Assembly: GCA_020638955.1 (NCBI GenBank)
Contig: JACKHO010000003.1
Coordinates: 186,001-250,000 of the forward strand
Reading direction: 5' to 3'
Source of the DNA: Planctomycetaceae bacterium
GTDB taxonomy: Bacteria; Planctomycetota; Planctomycetia; Planctomycetales; Planctomycetaceae
DNA: 64,000 nt
The position numbers and the translations under genes were made by a program. This document shows positions 57,491 through 64,000 of this stretch, piece after piece; within the stretch, counting starts at the first letter, position 1; each line of letters starts with the position of its first letter. The notes beneath the pieces were generated by a model. That model was not told the DNA's origin. It worked only from the letters and a program-made list of their open reading frames with translations, and did no database searches.

Positions 57491-58488
57491 TGGTTCCCGA
57501 CGAAGTTCTTACCGCCGTTCGCAAATCGCTCACAGAACTCGATGTTTGTAACACGTCTGTTCTGGTGGCCGTTTCCGGTGGAGCAGACAGTCTGGCACTG
57601 CTGGTCGCCCTGCAGGAATTGAGTGAAGAGTTCGCACTGCAACTTGAAGTCGCACATTTCGATCATGGACTCCGGGCCGACAGTCACGCTGATGCCCGGT
57701 TCGTCAGCGAATTTTGCCAGATGCGAAAACTCAATTTTCACGTGCGGCGCTGCGAGTCAATTGTTGCTGAGTCACATGTGGAAGAGCAGGCCCGGAATGC
57801 ACGCTACGACTTTCTGGCTCACTGTGCGGAACAATTGTGTTGCCCGTTCATTGCCGTGGGGCATACAGCCAATGATCAAGCCGAAACGGTGCTGCACCAT
57901 ATCGTTCGCGGAACAGGCCTGCGCGGGCTTTCAGGCATTCCAACACGGAGGCGTCTTCGTGACTACTGCGAACTCATTCGGCCATTGCTGAGCCTTGAGC
58001 GGAGTCAATTGGAAGAGTGGCTGCGGCATCGCAACATCGACTGGCTCTCGGATCCCACCAACGCGAGTGAGAATTTCACGCGCAATCGCATCCGAAATTC
58101 TCTGCTGCCGCTGCTGCAAGTACAGTTTAATTCCCAGGTTGTTGCTGCACTTTGCCGACTGGCTGGCCAAAGCCTTGAAGCAGAAACGGGACTCAGTTGG
58201 GCTGCGAACAGAATTCGCCATGAACATGTTCAAGTCCAGCACGCTGGCGAGAGAACCGTTGTCTCCATCGCTTGCGCCGAAATTTGTGATACACCACGCA
58301 GCATTCTCGTTGCGATGTTCATTGAACTATGGTCGGAACTCGGTTGGCCCCGGAAAGAAATGACCACCTTTCACTGGCAGTCATTGGTCGGGCTGGTAGC
58401 CCACAGCGGGCACCCGTCAGGATGCACGCTGCCCGGAAAAATCGAAGCCCATTGGCGGCGCGGTGTGCTCACGATTACCAGTGGTTAA
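57490..58488 (+). CDS. tilS: tRNA(Ile)-lysidine synthase
   Basis: 332 residues. It adds lysine to C34 of the CAU-anticodon isoleucine tRNA, an essential decoding step. The P-loop SGGADSLALLVAL (about residues 28-40) and HFDHGLRADSHADARFV (about 55-71) identify the family, with VGHTANDQAETVLHHIVRGTG (about 122-142) and TRNRIRNSLLP further on. GTG 57490 was chosen because it overlaps the argB stop (TAGTG) by one base. The C-terminal substrate-recognition part is short. It ends seven bases from a convergent gene. Confidence 0.9.
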   Translation: MVPDEVLTAVRKSLTELDVCNTSVLVAVSGGADSLALLVALQELSEEFALQLEVAHFDHGLRADSHADARFVSEFCQMRKLNFHVRRCESIVAESHVEEQARNARYDFLAHCAEQLCCPFIAVGHTANDQAETVLHHIVRGTGLRGLSGIPTRRRLRDYCELIRPLLSLERSQLEEWLRHRNIDWLSDPTNASENFTRNRIRNSLLPLLQVQFNSQVVAALCRLAGQSLEAETGLSWAANRIRHEHVQVQHAGERTVVSIACAEICDTPRSILVAMFIELWSELGWPRKEMTTFHWQSLVGLVAHSGHPSGCTLPGKIEAHWRRGVLTITSG

Positions 58489-58495
58489 GTGCGTT

Positions 58496-60190
58496 CTACT
58501 TTCCTTCGATGTACCACACACGAATCGAACGGTTTCGTGCGTCAGCAAGTTGATTCGGACTCATGTCGTCCAGCAGCACAAAGTCACTCGGCTGATACGG
58601 GATTTCCTGGAGCAATCGGAGGCCCGGAATGGGCGTGGATGACTCAAGCAACTCTGGATGGTCCTGGTGAGCGTGCGGACCGGTAATGAGCAGTGCGGGA
58701 ACTCTTTTGTCGGTTGCTCCTGATTCGACCAGACTCAGATTTCCTGCGGGCTGCGTCATGTAGGACACACTTCCCCCACCATCTGCGGAGAGGTGATAGT
58801 AAATCCCCGGCTCGGCATACACGTAGAGTACGCAATCGATGTTCGGCAATGTGGAACGACGGGTGGCCTCTAAATGCTTTTCGAGATGTTCCTGAATTTC
58901 GGCTGCCGCTTCCTGTAGCCCAGTTCGTCGTTCCCATGCCGGTGACGCATTCAGAGGCCAGAGGAGAAAGAACAGTCCGATGACGGGAAACACATAACGA
59001 AACCGTCCATCTGTCGCGTTGCGCACAACCCAGGTCATCGCGGCTGCGGCGGCAATCCACATACCAACGTGAAGCGGCAACTGCAGTCGCGGATACGCTC
59101 GATACAGCGGAATTGCAATCAGCAAGCTCACAACCCAGGCCGCATGAATCCAAAATGAAACCGGCGTCACTTTCTTCTGCTCTTGAACAACTTCGGGAGC
59201 GGTCGCCGTTGTTCTTTGTCGCATCAGCCAGTACATCACGACGCCAATCGGAATGACCAGCCACACACACCAGAAGCTGACGGTAACGCCCGCGGTGAGA
59301 AACAGTAACTGCAGGACATCGGGCACGTTCTTCTCGCTCTTTTGCCGCCAAATGAGAATCCCCCAGCCAGCAACGAGGCCTGCCAAAGTTGTGCGTCCCA
59401 AGTAGTGGTTCTGAATTTGAATCTGACGCACGAATGACGTCACCCAACCAGGAAATCCTCCAAAATATCCCCGATGGTTTTCCGCCACTGCGGCGTATCC
59501 GCCGACGGACTGAAGCTGCCACAGATAGGGCATCCATAGCACGAAAATGCCGATAGCAATGAGGGCCACGAGTCGCAGTTTGGCAATGACCTCAGCTTTC
59601 CCGGGGCGTATCCAAACACACCACGCCAAGGATCCTGAAACGAGAATGGCCGGCGCCAGCCAGCCGTTGTATTTGGTCCACCATGCCAATGCGCCGCTGA
59701 CAACCGCGAGGGCTCCCCAGACGAAGGAGTTTTGTTTCAAGGCCCGTGCTCCAGCGATTAGGGTCACGGTGAGCAACAGTGCCAGGGGAATGTCCGTCAA
59801 AGCGGAGCGACTAAATGCGATAGCGAATTCACTTGTGGCTGCCAGCAGTCCCGCGATGAGCGCTGTCTGCGCATCATGCCATTCGCAGGCTGCCCAGTAC
59901 ACGACGCCGACGAGCGCGGTCCCCAGCAAGACGTTGATCCACAGAACCGACTGTGTTGATCCCGCTGTCAGAATGAGAGTCCATTCAAACAGCGTTGGCA
60001 GCAGCGGTGGCGCGTAAAGATGCTGATCTGGATACTCGTTATTGAGATGAGCACCCACGAAAAGGTTCGACGCGTAAACCCCTTCGTCAAAGTGTTCGAT
60101 CGCCATGTTCTGTGCTTGCCAGCAACGCAGTACGAACGCCAGCACCAGCACCACAGCCAGTCCGAGCCAGTCAGAACGGGAAAAGGTCAT
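58496..60190 (-). CDS. GT39-like integral membrane glycosyltransferase
   Basis: 564 residues with about ten to twelve hydrophobic helices. The first loop holds the acidic motif HFDEGVYASN (about residues 33-42), and FSRSALTDIPLALLL (about 127-141) is the second conserved site, as in ArnT/PMT-type polyprenol-phosphate-sugar transferases. A C-terminal extracytoplasmic domain of about 150 residues follows. It would transfer a sugar from a lipid carrier to an envelope acceptor, identity unknown. AAGAGG lies ahead of the start. It follows fabI by ten bases. Confidence 0.8.
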   Translation of the reverse strand: MTFSRSDWLGLAVVLVLAFVLRCWQAQNMAIEHFDEGVYASNLFVGAHLNNEYPDQHLYAPPLLPTLFEWTLILTAGSTQSVLWINVLLGTALVGVVYWAACEWHDAQTALIAGLLAATSEFAIAFSRSALTDIPLALLLTVTLIAGARALKQNSFVWGALAVVSGALAWWTKYNGWLAPAILVSGSLAWCVWIRPGKAEVIAKLRLVALIAIGIFVLWMPYLWQLQSVGGYAAVAENHRGYFGGFPGWVTSFVRQIQIQNHYLGRTTLAGLVAGWGILIWRQKSEKNVPDVLQLLFLTAGVTVSFWCVWLVIPIGVVMYWLMRQRTTATAPEVVQEQKKVTPVSFWIHAAWVVSLLIAIPLYRAYPRLQLPLHVGMWIAAAAAMTWVVRNATDGRFRYVFPVIGLFFLLWPLNASPAWERRTGLQEAAAEIQEHLEKHLEATRRSTLPNIDCVLYVYAEPGIYYHLSADGGGSVSYMTQPAGNLSLVESGATDKRVPALLITGPHAHQDHPELLESSTPIPGLRLLQEIPYQPSDFVLLDDMSPNQLADARNRSIRVWYIEGK

Positions 60191-60200
60191 CCTGTACCTC

Positions 60201-61013
60201 TTACGACTGGGGATGCCCGACCGCCTGCGAGACCAGTGCCTTGTCGAAATAATTCACGCCCATTCCGGCGTCGATGACAATGCCTTGAGCGTTGATTCCC
60301 GAGGAACGCGGACTCAGCAGAAACGCAGCCACGTTGGCCACTTCGCTTGTTTGTACTGCTGACTTGCGTAACGTCGCCTGTTCTGCGAACAAATACGAGT
60401 CGACGTATCCGGGAATCCCAGCCGAGGCTGACGTCTTCAGCAGACCTGGACAGACGGCGTTAAACCGCACTTTGGAAAACTCTGAAAATGACTTTGCCAG
60501 AAAGCAGACCGAGGAGTCGAGTGCCGCCTTCACCGGGGCCATATAGCCGTAGTTCTCGGCGGCCATCCGGGTGGTGGAAATTGAAATGGAAACAACGCTC
60601 CCCTGTTCGGGATCGAGCATGTCGCGAAATGCGTTCGAGACAGCAATAAACGAGAAGCATGAAATGTCGACGGCCTGCAGAAACGCCGCCCGGGGTGTCG
60701 CGTGAAATGGCTGCCAACCAGCCGAGTAATCAGCAAAGGCAATGGAGTGGACGAGTCCCGTGAGTTGCTGGCGGTCCTTTCCCACATCTTCCCGCAGCTT
60801 GTCGATGTGGTCCTGATGCTCGACGTCGCACACGTAAATCGGCGCATCACCCACGAGCTTTTTCAACGACTCCCTGCGGGCTTCACTCCGTACGGCGTAG
60901 AGCACGTCAGCTCCAGCTTCACGCAGAACCTGAGCAACGTGGTACGCCACACTTTTCCGGTTCGCAACACCCATGACCAGAATGGTGCGACCAGCGAGTT
61001 GCAAGAAATCCAT
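60201..61013 (-). CDS. fabI: enoyl-[acyl-carrier-protein] reductase (NADH)
   Basis: 270 residues, short-chain dehydrogenase, last step of each fatty-acid elongation cycle. It has the FabI-type nucleotide loop ILVMGVANRKSVAYHVAQ (about residues 11-28), SIAFADY (about 90-96), and the YGYMAPVK Tyr-x6-Lys catalytic pair (about 157-164), with FNAVCPGLLKTSASAGIPG and the C-terminal GIVIDAGMGVNYF. So it is the triclosan-type FabI rather than FabK or FabV. It is preceded by the ABC-2 permease (20-base gap) and followed by the GT39-like gene, probably one transcript. Confidence 0.93.
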   Translation of the reverse strand: MDFLQLAGRTILVMGVANRKSVAYHVAQVLREAGADVLYAVRSEARRESLKKLVGDAPIYVCDVEHQDHIDKLREDVGKDRQQLTGLVHSIAFADYSAGWQPFHATPRAAFLQAVDISCFSFIAVSNAFRDMLDPEQGSVVSISISTTRMAAENYGYMAPVKAALDSSVCFLAKSFSEFSKVRFNAVCPGLLKTSASAGIPGYVDSYLFAEQATLRKSAVQTSEVANVAAFLLSPRSSGINAQGIVIDAGMGVNYFDKALVSQAVGHPQS

Positions 61014-61033
61014 TGCTCTAGAGCTACTTTCCG

Positions 61034-62735
61034 TTACGCGTTGACAGTTTCGATTCTCGGCGCGGTACGAGATGGCGGTACACGACCAAGCCAGCGATCT
61101 GCATTAGACAGGCAGGCAAATCGAATCGCCAGTGCGACGAGGGCCCAAAATCCGACAGGAATCCAAAACCAGTATTCACTTTCCCAGCGAACGCCGAAGC
61201 TCCCGAGGAACTGGGGATCATTCCAGCCGAGTTCCGTGTATTGAATGAGCGTGGCCGGACTGAGAAATGCGATTTGCGCGCCCAGTGCATCATTCCACTG
61301 CAGCACTGAAACCAGAAAGTAGGAGGCGGCCTTGGGAATTCCAACAATGAGGATGAGCACCGTCATGGCGGCGACAATGGCCTGAAGTTGTGTACGCGTA
61401 CGAGTCCCTACGAAAGCGCAGGTCCACATCAGCAGCATGAGCATGACTACCGTCAGACTGACAGACCGAACGAGATACTTGAGTTCCCAGTAGTAATCCC
61501 GAAACCAGTGCTGAAACACGATGATGGTCAGCATGGGGACAGTCAGCACGAGCAGAAGTCGCCGCACGCCAGATAGCTTTTCCCGCACGATATCGGCACC
61601 GGTGATGGGAGCAGTCAACAGCGAGTCGAGCGTTTGTCGTGCACGTTCGCCGGAAATAACGCTTGCCGCGTGGACGCAGACCAGGGCTGTGCCAATTCCC
61701 CAGGTGATGTACAACAGGTAGGACACACTCGATACGCCCGACGTGACCGTCGCCTGCGTCATTTGACAAATCACCAGAATGGGCGTTTCGATGAGGACCA
61801 GGACACGGAACAGGTATCGAAATGTCCCCAACGACTTCTTCGACGTTTCCCGCCACGAAATAGGATGCTTCTGCGGCCAGCGATTTTTGTCATCGACGAG
61901 GACGACGCCGCCCGTCACGCTATTGAGGTCGTTCCAGAAATGATCGACGGCTCGCAGGAACTTCAGCATGGCATTGCTGGGAGAACTGAATGCCCGGACA
62001 AACAGACAAACGCGGGCTACAACCAACGCCATGTTCCGTGAGAAACAGGCAGCGAAAAACTCCCTGAGGTGACGAGTTAAGCCGGAATTCTCCGTTGGCC
62101 CTGACAAACGGAAGATATGAGTAAACAAGTTTTCCAGGTCCTGCCGCCCCGGCAGAAAGGCCGGAGAAAAAGAAAAACATGAGGGCGGCGATCAAATAGG
62201 TCATGACCAAAGCTGAGACAGTCGTTCTGGCGTACGACGAACAGGCGAGTGAAATTGCCGAAAGCTGAACGGCCCAAATCACCAGCAACATGCCTGCCTG
62301 CCAGAGTTCATCGCGTGGTACACCACCAAACGAGTATGCAGCTGCCAGCAATGGGAATGAAATCACAACCAGTGAGAGAATGGGGATGAGCCGACTCAGG
62401 AGTTTCTGAACCAGAATGGACCACGGCGGTAGAGTGGTCAGCAGCAGCAGCGACAAACTTTCCCGCTCTTTTTCACCAGCCAATGCTCCTGCGGTCATCG
62501 CAGGCAGGAACAGATAAATCGCGAGTGCTTCCAGATACACCACATTCCAGAACAGTTCACGACCCGCACCGAGGCTGACATCGGACCGAACATTCCCCCG
62601 TTGCCGTAAATGAGCATCAGGCCGCCGACGTATAGCAGCAGTCCGAAGAGCCCACGAATGACATAGGTTACGGAATTGCGACGACTGCTCCGCCAGTTCC
62701 TTCTTCAGCAGAGGAATGTCAGGAAGGAAATACAT
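61034..62735 (-). CDS. ABC-2 type transporter permease, interrupted by at least three indels
   Basis: About 567 codons with MYFLPDIPLLKKELAEQS at the start, then LALIYLFLPAMTAGALAGEK-type helices, GEKERESLSLLLLTTLPPW, and in the second half GERARQTLDSLLTAPITGADIV, both family signatures. Around 62676-62684 the frame shifts to give RNSVTYVIRGLFGLLLYVGG and LMLIYGNGGMFGPM, then returns near 62575 to GAGRELFW. A further shift between about 62040 and 62130 gives the ALVVARVCLFVRAFSSPSNA part. Two-half ABC-2 permeases of this length are typical in planctomycetes. No ATPase gene is adjacent in the window. The substrate is unknown. Confidence 0.75.
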
Positions 62736-62839
62736 GGAATGCCAGCAACCCCTGAAAGGGTGGAAATGAGACGACCGTCAGACAGTACGTCCATTATGGC
62801 AAACCCAGCTGGAAATTTTGAGTGAACGGCGTTTTGCTC

Positions 62840-64000
62840 TTACAGTAAATCGCTGGCGAGTTCGGCCAGGGCCGACCGTTCGCTCCGCTCCAGGGCGATG
62901 TGGGCGAACATGGGCTGACCGACCATGCGGTCGATGAGGTATGTCAGGCCGTTCGACAGCGTGTCGAGGTAAGGATGGTCGATTTGACGCACGTCGCCGG
63001 TGAATATGATGCGCGTCCCTTCACCCGCCCGGGTGATAATCGTTTTGATTTCGTGCGGCGTCAGGTTTTGTGCTTCGTCAACAATGAAAAACACTCGCTG
63101 CAAACTGCGTCCACGAATGTATGACAACGGCGTGATTTTCAATTTTTCCTGATCCAGAAACTCCTGCACCTTTTGAGCGTTCTTCCCTTCGTTTTCCTGT
63201 TTGATAACGGCCAAATTGTCGAACAGCGGCTGCATGTAAGGGTCGAGCTTGGCGGACAGGTCGCCGGGGAGGAATCCAAGGTCCCGGTTGCTGAGCGGAA
63301 CCGTCGGGCGGGCGAGCAGGATCTGACGGAACTGCTGTCGCAGTTCCAAACCGGCAGCCAAGGCCAGCAGCGTTTTGCCGCTGCCTGCTTTACCCGTGAG
63401 CGTGACGAGTTTGATGTCGTCATCGAGCAATGCCGTGAGTGCGAATGCCTGTTCGGCATTGCGAGGCGCAATTCCGAATGCTGAAGGCTTCGTCACACGC
63501 GTCAACACGGGACTGGCTCCACGGCATACGGCCAGCGCCGACTTGGATCCGTTCTTCAGCACGAAGTTTTCATTTGGCACGGGCTCCAGCATTCCGGGAA
63601 TTCTATTCCACGCAACCTGACAGTCTCCCTGATAGAAGTCGTCAATGACCTCCGAGGGAATATCACACACGGTCCGCTTGCCGGTGTAAAGCTTGTCGAG
63701 GCTTTCCGCCTTGTCGTTGCTGTAGTCCTGCGTCGGCACTCCGAAGGCCTTGGCCTTCATGCGGAGGTTCGTGTCTTTGGTCACCAGAATGACGGGACGT
63801 TCTGGCTCGATTTCGTGAAGATGCAGCGCCGAGTTGAGAATTCGATGGTCGGGAGCATCACTGAGGAACGCTTCTTTGAGCTGCGGTGAGGAGGCCACGT
63901 TCAGCACCACTCGCACGTGCCCTAATCCTTCACCGAGTGATGCACCTTCCGGCGAAAGTAAATCGCCGGTCAGTTCATCGAGCGACCGCAAAAACTCGCG
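62840..64000 (-). CDS. PIN-PhoH family ATPase, 5' end outside window
   Basis: Open to the right edge, so the N-terminus is missing; 387 codons are seen. The left-hand N-terminal part is a PIN-like domain (VRVVLNVASS, VILVTKDTNLRMKAKAFGVP). The PhoH P-loop is LTGKAGSGKTLLALAAG (about residue 200 of the visible part), the Walker B region is FFIVDEAQNLTPHEIKTII and the sensor is RIIFTGDVRQIDHPY. This PIN-PhoH fusion (PhoH2/YlaK type) is an RNA-linked ATPase. It is upstream of the ABC permease on the same strand, about 100 bases away, with no obvious functional link. Confidence 0.9.
   Translation of the reverse strand, partial: REFLRSLDELTGDLLSPEGASLGEGLGHVRVVLNVASSPQLKEAFLSDAPDHRILNSALHLHEIEPERPVILVTKDTNLRMKAKAFGVPTQDYSNDKAESLDKLYTGKRTVCDIPSEVIDDFYQGDCQVAWNRIPGMLEPVPNENFVLKNGSKSALAVCRGASPVLTRVTKPSAFGIAPRNAEQAFALTALLDDDIKLVTLTGKAGSGKTLLALAAGLELRQQFRQILLARPTVPLSNRDLGFLPGDLSAKLDPYMQPLFDNLAVIKQENEGKNAQKVQEFLDQEKLKITPLSYIRGRSLQRVFFIVDEAQNLTPHEIKTIITRAGEGTRIIFTGDVRQIDHPYLDTLSNGLTYLIDRMVGQPMFAHIALERSERSALAELASDLL

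Overview
The window comes from a planctomycete chromosome, most likely order Planctomycetales. The evidence is a set of families that are typical of, or expanded in, that phylum: a DUF1549/DUF1553 protein next to a DUF1501 protein, a DUF1559 prepilin-like protein, a DUF1080 / beta-propeller / cytochrome c fusion, large carboxypeptidase-regulatory-repeat and spermidine-synthase-like membrane proteins, and a lysine-rich basic protein. No rRNA, tRNA, CRISPR array or phage module was recognised.

Layout. 1-3.1 kb: the 3' part of a UbiD-type decarboxylase, then a tight three-gene cassette (TIGR04255-like protein plus two uncharacterised proteins) with overlapping stop/start codons. 3.2-21.7 kb: mostly envelope or secreted proteins (PQQ-propeller, spermidine-synthase-like membrane protein, HtrA-like protease, esterase, DUF1080-cytochrome fusion, regulatory-repeat protein) with folK and an M42 aminopeptidase between them. 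21.9-29.3 kb: DUF1549/1553 and DUF1501 genes separated by a 140-base nested palindrome, a Lys-rich small protein behind a strong two-way terminator, a small orphan gene between two direct repeats, and an M16 protease. 29.7-33.1 kb: a minus-strand glycan cluster of three glycosyltransferases and an FkbM methyltransferase. 33.3-35.4 kb: an insertion-sequence graveyard, with a complete ISKra4-type element (frameshifted transposase) and an IS1380 remnant fused to the 3' end of a truncated mntR. 35.9-45.3 kb: DUF1559 protein and small lipoprotein, acetolactate synthase, a CinA-like protein with an altered active site, and a second glycan group (epimerase, GT4, methyltransferase). 45.5-58.5 kb: a terpene-cyclase-repeat protein, ppa-hemB, a TPR protein, a response regulator with an ATPase domain, a large hybrid histidine kinase, then argB-tilS. 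58.5-64 kb: a minus-strand run of PhoH-like ATPase, ABC-2 permease, fabI and a GT39-like membrane glycosyltransferase.

Quality note. Several genes that should be single and functional (argB, hybrid kinase, ABC permease, cyclase-repeat protein, a small membrane protein) are split by one-base indels, and in several cases the frame is restored a few codons later or at a short homopolymer. I read most of these as sequence or assembly errors. The ISKra4 and IS1380 lesions may be genuine decay.

The strongest candidate for something undescribed is the three-gene cassette at 1465-3115. The most concrete evolutionary event is the IS1380-mediated loss of the MntR C-terminus, beside a promoter that contains an operator-like palindrome.
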